This document shows, in pieces, positions 15,327-25,850 of a stretch of DNA of 64,000 bases. Each line of letters begins with the position of its first letter. Position 1 is the stretch's first letter. The notes under the pieces were generated by a model. It worked only from the letters and a program-made list of their open reading frames with translations, ran no database searches and had not been told where the DNA came from. Source of the stretch: Bugula neritina (lineage: Eukaryota > Bryozoa > Gymnolaemata > Cheilostomatida > Bugulidae); assembly GCA_964035545.1 (NCBI GenBank), contig OZ037766.1:20573767-20637766 (forward strand). Direction: 5' to 3'. A program made the translations under genes and the position numbers.

Positions 15327-15332
15327 AATAAA
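15327..15332 (+). terminator. Candidate poly(A) signal of the receptor gene
   Basis: AATAAA occurs 17 bases after the TGA stop at 15307-15309. Further AATAAA motifs follow near 15620 and 15745, so the real 3' end may be later; the first would leave almost no 3' UTR. Confidence 0.4.
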
Positions 15333-16142
15333 TTAAGGAGATGATGACTTGAGTCTCTTATGAATTTAACTCAATATGTGTATACAGAGTGTCCCTAGGT
15401 TCTCAATGCTTTCAAAGCCTCTTTAATATGTAGTAGGGTATGAATTTAGTTATAAATTGCAGTTTTGTAGTCAGCATTTTAGAAGTTTTATGCATCAACA
15501 CACTTTATTTACATCGTTGTTCAATAGAATGAACTTTAACAACAATTTTAAGTGAAAAATTTAATCTTTTATATGATACATGAATTGAAGACAGGATTTC
15601 AAACTTAGTCTGTTTATGCAAATAAACAATATAATGTATGCTTGATTGATTGAAGAAAATGGTATATTGTCTACATTTTTAAAACAAAACTATTATTCTC
15701 ACGAGAGCATTGTTTACTTTATAATATTAGTGGTGCATGGGAAAATAAATCAATAAAATTGAAATTTACTAGTTATTTCTATTAATAATAGGTAATTAAA
15801 ATCTTATATCTCTGCATCACATTTTCAATATTTTATGACATTAAAACTACTCTGTATCAATTATAATGTGAAACTCAAAGTATTGTTATAATTTCCTCAA
15901 ATTATAATGCTAGTGTGGGTTCAAGCTGCAACTGTATTTTATTCGACTTATACGCCCAAGCACTTCACAGGTGTTAAAAGATGAAGTTTATATTTAATAC
16001 AATATACACAGACAATATCAAAATACATTTACATTCTAACACGTACAATATATATATATAAAACTACTCTCTTGCTTCACATACTACTCAAAACTGATTC
16101 AACTCTAATATCTAATTGTCAGGAAGCATTCTGCTTCGCCAA

Positions 16143-16152
16143 GGGGGGGGGG
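16143..16152. repeat. Run of ten G
   Basis: Homopolymer G run in otherwise AT-rich DNA about 130 bases before the family B element. A comparable C run occurs near 43990-44000. Confidence 0.95.
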
Positions 16153-16281
16153 TAATCACGCGCCTAACAGTGATTGGCTTAATTACACGTGATACTCGTA
16201 CGCTTCATTGACCACTACAGTATGTCCTCATAAACAATCACATACAGTAAATCCTTTTCGCACATGCATTTTCCCACTTTA

Positions 16282-16500
16282 CCCCCTCATTCACACTTTG
16301 CCGTACTGTACGCCGTTATAACAGCAAATGTCAGCCATTTTTGTTAACATCCGGGCTGAATCATACCCCGGTATACGTTGCGGCGTTGATCAAGCGCTAC
16401 TTGATTAAACAAGTCATACCGTACAGGAAGCTCAGACATTTGTAAAATTGGCTGATATTTTACATTACGGCCTACGATACGGCAAAGTGTGTCTAGGGGG
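16282..16500. mobile_element. Inverted-repeat element family B, copy 2 (Harbinger-like MITE)
   Basis: A 219-base element with left end CCCCCTCATTCACACTTTGC and right end GGCAAAGTGTGTCTAGGGGG. The subterminal pairs (TACGCCGTTATAA against TTACGGCCTACG; CAGCCATTTT against AAATTGGCTG) match copy 1 at 564-870. The flanks are TTA at 16279-16281 and TTA at 16501-16503. A 3-base TTA duplication is what PIF/Harbinger elements leave. Non-coding, so presumably mobilised by a transposase elsewhere. Confidence 0.82.
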
Positions 16501-18231
16501 TTAGTTTAAAACAATCTGTGACCGTCATTAAGTTTTACGGTTCAAAAAAGTGCTATAGAGCCATAATATTTGCCTTAAAAATATCTATATTTTCAGAAGA
16601 AACTATGTAATAATATTATAATGGAATAAAAATAGAAGACAACTCTTGTTTCATATTCTTTACTTGGCATGGATACTAAAAAGAAGGGAACTTAATTAAT
16701 TTTTTTCTAGTATATTTTATTAAAAACATTTTTTATAAAAATTTTGAATGCAAACACAAAGGTATCTCAATTTATTTAAAATCATAAGATTGTTTCAAAA
16801 TAGACTGAGTTCCTACAGCCTTCATAGCTAGGTGGTCTGAGATAAAAGTTTTAAATTGAGACATAAAAATAGCAATCATTAAAGTTGGCAGAAACTACAT
16901 ACAAGAGCATAATATATCTGTAGGTGACCATGTCATGTGTCTGAATATACAGCAAAGACGGCAGCACTTCTATTCTTAGCAGCAGCATATCCATACCTAA
17001 GTTTTCTACTCGAACAGTTCATTGCTTTTAAGAGAATGTTGCTTTATTAAACTTGCCTTCCAACTTTTCTATTGTGACAGACAGCAAAAATGGATATTAT
17101 AACTTCTTGTAGGGGCAAAGGTCATATGCGCATGGTGACTTATAAATCTGTTAGTAAGAAGGTAGAATGTATTGTCACACATTCAACTTCCTATATTATA
17201 ATAACTAGTTTAAGAAGAATTGCGAGTATATATACAAATTTATAGCCGCAGGCATATAGAAACATTGCCTACAAAATTTGCTCATATAAATTTCCTAATT
17301 TTGCTTCCAATGACTGATGCACAGCTCCATTGCTCATAAAACTATTTGCGGATAAATCACCCAGGAGCTCTATGTGCGTTGTATAAGAATTCACACAAAA
17401 GGCAGTGTACACTTGTCTTTATACAATAATATATGGTATATGTTGTCATTTTATTTTATGATATTATATTACATACAGGCAAATTATGTTTCATATCTTT
17501 TTATTTCTCTTTTATGCACCTTAAAGAGGTGATCAGAACATTGGTATGTTCTTAAAACTAGTATTGCTTGAATTTTCTCAGCAGTTGCTTTGTGTTTGGG
17601 AATGTAATGCAGATGCAACTGATAAATTCTCAGGCAGTCATACCTGAACTCATCAGAGTCATGCATGCAAGTAGGTGATAATTAGCTGCATGCTGCAGTT
17701 CTTGCCAAGCCAGTGGATGATAAACTCCTGCTATATAGTCGGAAACACTGTTCTGAGGATTCTCTCCGTACTTTATATTAATTGCAAAACTAACACCTAT
17801 AGTTAGTTGTGCTAGGAGCAAATCACGAGTAACATTTATTTCTGTGATGCTCTCTTAACGCTCTACGAGGAGAAGAATGTTCATGATTTTAGTTCTACTA
17901 AACAGTTATAACTACTATTTAATACCCTCTGCAACCTACTGGCAGCATTATCATACAAAGAGCCACATGCTAATTCCATTTTCACCAGTCTTGTAAGCTA
18001 TGCTCAGGGCCTATAGTTTTCCATTCTACACTTATTTCGAGCACGTGGCTTGTGGTCGCCTCACCTTGTATGATTTGATGAGGATATAATTGTATACCCA
18101 ATCAGCAAACTAAGCCATTCAAACAAGTTGTTCGTTTGTAGCTTAGAGTTTTGTGTACCTGTGAATGATGAGCAAAGCTACCCATGGCAGTTTTTGAAGT
18201 TAGAACATGCCAGCGCCTATAGATAGGTCAG

Positions 18232-18235
<4 letters not shown>

Positions 18236-18274
<39 letters not shown>
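18236..18274. repeat. (TA)n microsatellite
   Basis: About 38 bases of alternating TA, followed by TAAATAAC. Confidence 0.95.
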
Positions 18275-18279
<5 letters not shown>

Positions 18280-18659
18280 CAGGCCTTATTCATGTAATAG
18301 CTCCAGCATAACTAGCAAAAACTCCAAGAAATAATAATATGATGAACTAGCAGCAAAAGTCTTAACATTACTCATTACAACTTAGTTGAAGTTGTAGGAT
18401 AATATAAATTCATATAACTTAAGTGAAAATATCAATGGATTCTTTTTCTTATGCACCGGTGGTTGTTAGTATTGTATTTCAATGTTTATGCAACTGGTTT
18501 ATGTCACTGGTTGATGCCCAACATTAAATAATTGTCTCCCCTGTTTTAAATTGCAAAAAATTTTCATTGTCAGTTTGTCTGAGAAAATTATTAAAACAAA
18601 TATGTTTAAAAATTGTACAACAAAAAATCAAAACCAGAAAGTTGGCAAACAACCAATTT

Positions 18660-18867
18660 AGTACTATTTAGTGATTTCAGTGATACGTACGCGCGCAATA
18701 ACTAACCAATGCGTAAATCGTCTGACAAGGAACTACTTCTGAAGAGCTCCATTTTGTCTCATGTGATCACTTGTTTGGTCCCGTGATCAAAAGCACATTT
18801 TCCTGGGAACTTCAAACACTGATCTTGTAAGAACCACTATTCAAACCTGACGTGTGCATAGTAACCA
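18660..18867 (+). promoter_or_regulatory. Candidate promoter/5' UTR of the USF gene
   Basis: The 200 bases before the predicted start codon are less AT-rich than their surroundings and contain clustered CG dinucleotides (ACGTACGCGCGC near 18690). There are CCAAT motifs at about 18705 and just before the ATG, and an E-box CATGTG at 18760-18765 within TCATGTGATCAC. USF proteins bind CANNTG E-boxes, so autoregulation is possible; that is inference. Confidence 0.5.
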
Positions 18868-21800
18868 ATGGACGACTTGCAGCCAGAACTAGGCAGCTCG
18901 TAAGTTTAAGGGCTATGATTTCTTTTTGAGTTTGGCATTTTTCATTTTCATTTTGTTAATAATTGATTAACTTTAAGATTTATAGTAATAAATGAAGATA
19001 ACGAGTGTAACTATTACTATAAGTCTGAGTATCACTATCAGTATCACTATCACCATCAGTATGACATTGACTATCAGTATCACTATGACTATGAGTACGA
19101 GTTATGAGTATTAATTACATTTACTCATTTACTGATTCAGGGCTTTTGTTTTACTTGTAGTTGTTGTGTTAGTGTTGCATTTAATTTTAATACAACTTTT
19201 ACTTTTAGCCATGCCTTTACTTTAACTTTTACTTTTAGTATTTTCTATTAATTATTAAAATTTATATTATTATTAGTGATTTATAATAATTATTTAGTAA
19301 TTTACTACTAGTATTCATATTGATTTGGCTATTGCCATATCGGCGTTGCCATTGGTATTATTATTACTAATACTAATAGTATTGCAGTTACTATTAGTAT
19401 TACTAGTACTAATAGTAATACTATAACTATTGCTGCTAGTCTAATAGTAATACCAATACTAATACTAATAGTTATTAGTATTACTATAGTCTATAGGTAT
19501 AATTATATTATTTCCAGATGTGCATATACTTATGCAGTTATACTTATGGTATTACTATTACAATTAGTATTAGACTTAGTATTAGTATAATGCCATTATT
19601 AAATGTTGTCTTGATAATGATAACTTTAACTTCTAACTTTAGGTGAAATAAAGTTAATCAGTTAATGATACTGATAGTCTAAATCTGATGAACTATGCCT
19701 TACAGTTGGTGTTACAGTTAATTTACTCTGGAACTTACAGTTTAACTTGATGTTATACATATAGTTATTGTTGATGTTAAATTTAATGTTTCGCTTACAG
19801 TTACTGCTTTTGCTTTTGGTGACAGTAAAACTGCTACTGAGTGTAATTGCTTATTATATTTATGATAGTAAATTTAATAATGATAATTAGGTATAATATA
19901 AATATTATTACTAATATTATCTTTTTGATAATTAGAATAAGTCAGTAATTATTATTTATATCTTTATATTCATAGTAACTAATACTATTGCATTTATAAT
20001 ATAATCACCGCAATAATAATTTTTATAATATTATTTTGTTTTAAATTTATTACTTATAATTATTATTATTGAACTCAATATTATCATTTTTTATGATTAT
20101 CATTTTAATTTGTTGTACTTTTATTTCAACTTCAGTTTTATAATTATAATAATAATAATCATTTAAATCAAAATGCATTCAATTTAGAATTGAAATTCAA
20201 ATCAGAATTTTAAATAAGTATGGCTAGGTTTAGCTGTAGTGCAAGTTTCAGTTTTGTTTCACTTTCAGTTCACAAGTTATTTTTTATTCAAGTCCATACT
20301 TTAACAGTACATGACCCAATCTTAAAGTTACGGTTGCAGCTAGTGTTACTCCTAATCCTTATCAGTATCGATTTCAGCGAGCTAATTTGTTAGCCTAAAT
20401 ATAAAATAGTAAATTAACACTGAATGTTATTGTCTAATTATTATCTAAATTCAGTGATAATAGTAGTACTTATTCCATTTCATATTGATAGTGATTCATA
20501 GTCACACTCATATTTATTGTGATACTGGCAAGTATCTTAGGCTTTACTTCAATTTTGTAAGTTTTGCTATTTAATACAGAGTTGCAAGTTGAAAAGTAGA
20601 CTAATGTTATTGGTATTAACTGTATATATTAGTCGCAAAATAATAATTTTTATCCAATGTTAAACAAATTATGTCTAAAATTGAAATAAAAAAAGTCAAT
20701 TTTGCTAACCTAGATTTACAGTTGAGTTGTTTATAATATAGTATCATAATTTAGTGCTATAATGATGCAAGCTCAGATCTTGCCAATGGGTTCTTGGCTC
20801 TAGAACACTTTTGATATCAATAGGTTGGAACATAACTAACTTGTAGCAGTCTAGTTCACACTAACAGGTCTATGCCAGATGAAGTTATCAAAGAGCCGGC
20901 GCTTGTAGAATCTTCAGAAGAGCATACATTCCAGACGGAGGGAGGTCAGCCGGTGTCTTACCGTGTGTTGCAGGTGACAGAAGGAGATGAACAGAACATC
21001 ATCGCTACTGGTCTACCTGCGGGCGCTCAAGTAGCGCAGGTAATGTAACTCACCAAATAAGGGCACTTTTCACGTCAACTTATTCTAGTTTTAGTAGGAA
21101 ATTGTAATGTTCTATTGTGTTGTAGAATAGCTAATTTTGTTTTCAGTCTCTTATCAGTCTTGGTGAAAGAGTTACACTTTGTTATGCAGGCAGTTTTGTC
21201 AAGTCCATTCACAAATAGCAGTGCAGATAGCAATGGAGACACTACATTCACATATATTCCTGCATCTTCAGTTGGAGCAGCTGGGGATAGCGATACTGTT
21301 GTAACCAGTTTGAATGCGCCGGCTGGTATGTGATAGTTATATTAGTGAAACAATAAATATGGTTTAAACTGTAGGAAAAGTGGTGGGGGAATCAAATTTT
21401 AGAGCACATTTAGTAATTAAATTAAGTGTGTAAAGGCACTGTGAAAGTTATTTATAAAGAATCGGACAGTTTCATCACATTTTTGGTGCTTTGCTGTATA
21501 GTGTATGGTATAGCTATTTATAATATTAGCATTTCTATTTACAAACAGATTTTAATTTCTAGTTCTAAATTATTCACTTTCGAAGACCACATTTGTCGAG
21601 ATTTTAGTCGCTCTAAAAAAATATTGTCACATCCAAATTTTATAACTTTTACAATCATTTTAAAAGCTCTGCCCACAAATATTCTATTTCTCTGAGTGCG
21701 GTTTTTCACAGAATAACAGAAACTTATCAATCACATAGAAAGAGTTGATTAGTTACTAAATGATGCCTCTGTCTGATAGGTCAATTCTATGTTATGATGT

Positions 21801-24623
21801 CACCACAAGATGTTATACAAAGTCAGCGGCCAACCAGTCGATCCTTAGCTGCGAGCACTGCTGGTGCTGCCGGTAATAAATTCAACAGAGATGACAGGAG
21901 GAGGAACACACACAACGAGGTAGTGTGAAGCTCTATTTGAACCTTGTGTGTAGTTAGCAAAGCTGCATCGAAACCTTGCTGGCCTTAGTTTTTCCTGTAA
22001 AGGCTGTGTACTGCAGATTAACACATACATAGTTCAGTGTGTTCTAATATTTGATGTTTTTTCTAGTACGGTGTTAATTAGTCAGGAATAGTTTTTAAAC
22101 GTTATATGGGGTGTTGGTTAGTTTTTTCAAGTATAGTATGATATTAGATATATAGGTTTTAAGTTTTCCTTAAATGATAACTACCTTTGAAATGTACTAG
22201 CTCAGCCTATCATGCTCACAAAAGCAAAGTAGCATTGGCTTTCAATGGGCAGGTTTCTTATTTGAATCTGACTTTCCTTTGATTTCTAACCTGCCACTAA
22301 TTTATAAACAATTGAAATCTAGGCAGCCAATGAATAGTGTTCACTGATAGAGAATTGTTAGCGTCAACACAATTGGACAAAGTATCGCCGTGAAGTTTCT
22401 AAGCGTAGGTCCACACAACGAGTTTTTCACTGGCGTGACGTGCGAGAAAACCCTTTTAGCCCAAAAATGGGACGCTGTGTGCGGGATTTTCATGCGTCTA
22501 ACATGCTGAGCGAGAAGTGCGGGAAGCTTGTGCGTGTTTGATCTAATTGGCTTATTATCATTTAGCGAGCACACTTTTTTTATTTTAATCCATGTTTTAG
22601 CTTTTAGCGAACTGAATTAAAACAGTTTCATATAATTTGCATTTCCGCTTTTATAATATCTAAAGTCACTTTGCCAATGACGTAGTTTTATAAACAAACA
22701 TCTGTAGGCGAGCAGTAAAGTTTAACGCTAACATCATTAGCTAATAAAGTTTTGCACTTGCAACACACACACTGTTTGTGGCAGGTCTGTACGGGTACGG
22801 GTTTTCTCGCACGTCACGAGCGTGTAAAACGTGTCGTGTGGCCCTACGCTTACTCATTATCATCCCCTCAATAAGAATTAGTAATGTTGTGTCATTTTCT
22901 CTTCCTATTGGCTGTGTCACAGTTACCAGTCAAATTCCTGGTTAAATATTTATGAAATGATAAGTAAAATACTAGGCACTTATATTTCCTATGTAGTCAT
23001 CATGGTTAGGAAATATATTCGGATTTGTCTTTCCTCTCCAACTATAATGCTGTTGTACATATTAGTTGTTCTAAGTATCATTGGCGAGCTTGAGGAATGA
23101 ATTAATTTGTTACTGGGGTTTATTTGTAGGTTGAGCGTAGACGGAGGGACAAGATAAATAACTGGATAGTGACTCTAAGCAAACTGATACCAGAATGTGC
23201 AGAGAGCAGCAACTCCTCTAACGCTGTTGTATGTACATACTAGCTATATCTTGTGTGCTTTAGGGTCTAGGGTCTGTGGTACATGGTATATAACACTACT
23301 GTGTGTGTAGTACATGGTATATAACACTACTGTGTGTAGTACATGGTATATAACACTACTGTGTGTGTAGTACATGGTATATAACACTGCTGTGTGTGTA
23401 GTACATGGTATGTAACACTACTGTGTGTAGTACATGGTATATAACACTACTGTGTGTGTAGTACATGGTATATAACACTACTGTGTGTGTAGTACATAGT
23501 ATATAACACTGCTGTGTGTGTAGTACATGGTATATAACACTACTGTGTGTGTAGTACATGGTATATAACACTACTGTGTGTGTAGTACATGGTATATAAC
23601 ACTACTGTGTGTAGTACATGGTATATAACACTACTGTGTGTGTAGTACATGGTATATAACACTACTGTGTGTAGTACATGGTATATAACACTACTGTGTG
23701 TAGTACATGGTATATAACACTACTGTGTGTAGTACATGGTATATAACACTACTGTGTGTGTAGTACATGGTATATAACACTACTGTGTGTGTAGTACATG
23801 GTATATAACACTACTGTGTGTGTAGTACATGGTATATAACACTACTGTGTGTGTAGTACATGGTATATAACACTACTGTGTGTGTAGTACATGGTATATA
23901 ACACTACTGTGTGTAGTACATGGTATATAACACTACTGTGTGTAGTACATGGTATATATCTAGAGTTATCCTCTCTTATTTATTCTTCCTATGACTGAAA
24001 TTTTCTCCGAAGCATACTTATACCATAGTGGATGTTTCATGCTTTCAGTCTAATGTGATATGTTATGTGTAAGAGCATGCCAGGATTGCTCTCATTTTTA
24101 AATGCATAAAGGGACATTTTTTGCTTTTAAAAATTCCTATCTTTCCCCTTCATTTCACTATAAAAATTCACACACTCTCCCTGCCCAAAGTTCATTTTTT
24201 TACTTAAGCAAAAGCAACTTTCACTTCTCAATAGAGGCCTGCTGCTACAGTATCATTTAGCAGACCTATCACATTCTTACCATGTAAAACAGGTGGAGTT
24301 ACTCATGCTGTTTCAGTAATGACTGTAACAAATGTTTTGTATTTACCAAGTCAGTTATGATAATCTAACGATGAATGTGTGTGTTTTAGAGTAAAAGTGG
24401 AATACTATCAAAAGCCTGTGAATATATCGCCGACTTGAAGAATGCTAACCTGCGTTTAGCTGAGAGGCTAAAAGAAATAGAAACTGTATCCTTAGAAACT
24501 GAGGCGTTGCGGCAGCAACTGGAGCAGTCTAAAGAAGAAATATGCATGTTGCGGAGAACTCTAGAACAGAATGGTTTAGAGGTTACGGGCTTACCCTCGG
24601 CGCCCCCTGATGCTCAATCATGA
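18868..24623 (+). CDS. USF: Upstream stimulatory factor (USF1/USF2-like) bHLH-zipper transcription factor
   Basis: Nuclear E-box-binding factor, predicted 270 residues (vertebrate USFs are roughly 310-350). Exons are 18868-18899, 20868-21039, 21190-21325, 21780-21919, 23130-23228 and 24390-24623, with phases 2, 0, 1, 0, 0 and GT/AG ends. The start is chosen because the 32-base first exon (MDDLQPELGS) joins exon 2 in phase through a TCG codon and has a GTAAGT donor. Residues about 48-58 (VSYRVLQVTEG) and 69-125 (AVLSSPFTN, FTYIPASSVG, QFYVMMSPQDV) match USF-specific activation segments. The basic region at about 150-168 has His158, Glu162, Arg165 and Arg166, the bHLH pattern for CACGTG. Helix 1 (INNWIVTLSKLIP), a loop spanning the exon 5-6 joint, helix 2 (GILSKACEYIADL) and a leucine zipper follow. 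Which of vertebrate USF1 or USF2 it resembles more cannot be settled; one invertebrate gene is expected to be ancestral to both. Confidence 0.95.
18900..20867 (+). repeat. USF intron 1: cryptically simple sequence
   Basis: Long stretches are built from shuffled short words. TATCAC/TATCAG/TATGAC units lie at about 19030-19110, and ACTAATAGTAATACT-type words, many in inverted orientation, at about 19360-19500. ACTTTTAACTTTTAC-like and TTACAGTTA-like words follow to about 20600. It is not one clean tandem array. Inverted ACTAATAGT/ACTATTAGT pairs could form stem-loops. No exon is visible between donor and acceptor. Confidence 0.75.
22401..22851. mobile_element. Inverted-repeat element family C (MITE-like) in USF intron 4
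   Basis: A 451-base element with imperfect terminal inverted repeats of about 53 bases. The left end begins AAGCGTAGGTCCACACAACG and runs to CGTGACGTGCGAGAAAACCC at about 22455. The right end, read on the opposite strand, begins AAGCGTAGGGCCACACGACA and also reaches CGTGACGTGCGAGAAAACCC. Termini are far more GC- and CpG-rich than the surrounding intron. No transposase frame is present, and only one copy occurs in this window. Confidence 0.82.
23272..23957. repeat. 29/31-base minisatellite in USF intron 5
   Basis: About 23 tandem units of GTAGTACATGGTATATAACA followed by CTACTGTGTGT(GT). Units alternate between 29 and 31 bases by one GT step and are otherwise nearly identical. The array fills more than half of the intron between the exon coding helix 1 and the exon coding helix 2/zipper. 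Minus-strand open frames here are artefacts. Confidence 0.97.
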
Positions 24624-25214
24624 AGCAATCAAGCAACTAAGCTTATTTTATTTTTTGTACATATGCCATGTATTTGTTTGACATTAGGAGTAGGTAGTAC
24701 TGTCAGTATATCAATGCTAACTCCATAAGCGTAGATAATTGTTGCAGTTAATATAGTTGCAAGATTTATTACTTCACTTTGATATTTTCATCTATAAAGT
24801 ATTTTTTAGACAAATTATTTGTAACTAACTGAAATTCATGAAATTGCATTAGATTAGAGACTAGAGTCTATGTGAATCAGTTCTCATAATTTTTATACAT
24901 AGACTAGGTTAGAGCTGTAGATTAGTAGAATGGGTCATTATTAAATATGCTTATATTTTATCTTGCTGTGTGGCTATTTCTATGTATTGCATAGCTACTG
25001 TTTTTATCATACAAGATGTAAATATAGAAAATGTGCATCAACGTTACAAATAATATAATTTCTTTAAATTAGTTAAATTTAAAAATATACATTATGACCC
25101 TGGAAGAAATTAAGCTCATACAAAGAATAATTAGAAAATGATAGTCTATTTATCTATCAGGAGCAAGCAAGGTAAAGATTTTGGTCTTGCCGTATGCATT
25201 ACCTTTCGTTTTAG
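24624..25214. other. Convergent 3' intergenic region (USF / PTPR)
   Basis: About 590 bases between the stop codons of two genes facing each other. An ATTAAA poly(A)-signal variant for USF lies at 24940-24945. No clear AATAAA for the minus-strand gene was found, so the two transcripts may overlap at their 3' ends. Confidence 0.6.
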
Positions 25215-25850
25215 CTAACTTTTAAGCACCGAATTAGCAGCATAAAATTTTTCATTGTTAGCCAATTGCTGTATATAATGGTTATTGTAAGAGCTCTGCA
25301 GCACAAACTCTGCATTTTCTAAGCTTAATATATCAGAATCCATCCTAAATGAACTTGTGGTTGATATATTGTCTTCATTTCCAAGTGGCTCATCTACTAT
25401 ATCTGATTGTTGGATTGGTTGATTGTAATGGAGAAAGCCTTTTCCATCTGTAAACTTTCTGGTGAGAGACTCTGCTGTGCTATTACCACAATGACCATTC
25501 GAAGTGTTGTGTGTTGGCACACTGGCTGATTGGCTAATATCACTTGGCAGCATGCTGGTTCTTACACTGGGTAGCCCACTGATCTGACTACTAGTTGTAT
25601 GGCTGACTTTGCCAAAAGATGGGTGGCTATGAGACAATCCCATACTGGAACCAGCCCGATCAGTGAGCCGTGCAGTACTGCTGGCATTGAGTGAATAAGT
25701 TGTTGGAACTTTTGTTGTCTCTGAACTGCTATAGTTGTGGTTGTAGACATTGACCATTAGAGGTGTTAGGGCTGGCTCCATATCCAGCTCTTCCATGGGA
25801 ACTGTCTCTGCTAACCCATTCATCATTGTATACAAGTATGTGTACTCAAT
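25215..25850 (-). CDS. PTPR last exon: end of D2 plus long C-terminal tail
   Basis: Acceptor CTTTGCAG, then [13 protein letters not shown], the closing helix of a phosphatase domain (family pattern QYxFxYxxxxxYL). R2B receptors normally stop soon after this helix; here about 195 further residues follow before TAA. The tail is rich in Ser, Thr and Asn, with clusters such as [18 protein letters not shown] and NISTTSS, and no recognisable domain. It ends in AANSVLKS. It looks like a disordered, phosphorylatable scaffold region; that role is inference. Confidence 0.92.
   Translation of the reverse strand: MEYTYLYTMMNGLAETVPMEELDMEPALTPLMVNVYNHNYSSSETTKVPTTYSLNASSTARLTDRAGSSMGLSHSHPSFGKVSHTTSSQISGLPSVRTSMLPSDISQSASVPTHNTSNGHCGNSTAESLTRKFTDGKGFLHYNQPIQQSDIVDEPLGNEDNISTTSSFRMDSDILSLENAEFVLQSSYNNHYIQQLANNEKFYAANSVLKS

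Larger units (their letters stand above)
15333..18659. other. Intergenic DNA between receptor and USF genes
   Basis: AT-rich with no supported exon. Contains the family B element at 16282-16500, a run of ten G at 16143-16152 and a (TA)n tract at about 18236-18274. The minus-strand frames at 17484-17821 have no recognisable family and no splice context. Confidence 0.6.

Noticed and set aside
17484-17821. Two minus-strand frames upstream of USF
   Set aside because: No family resemblance, no splice context, ordinary AT-rich composition.
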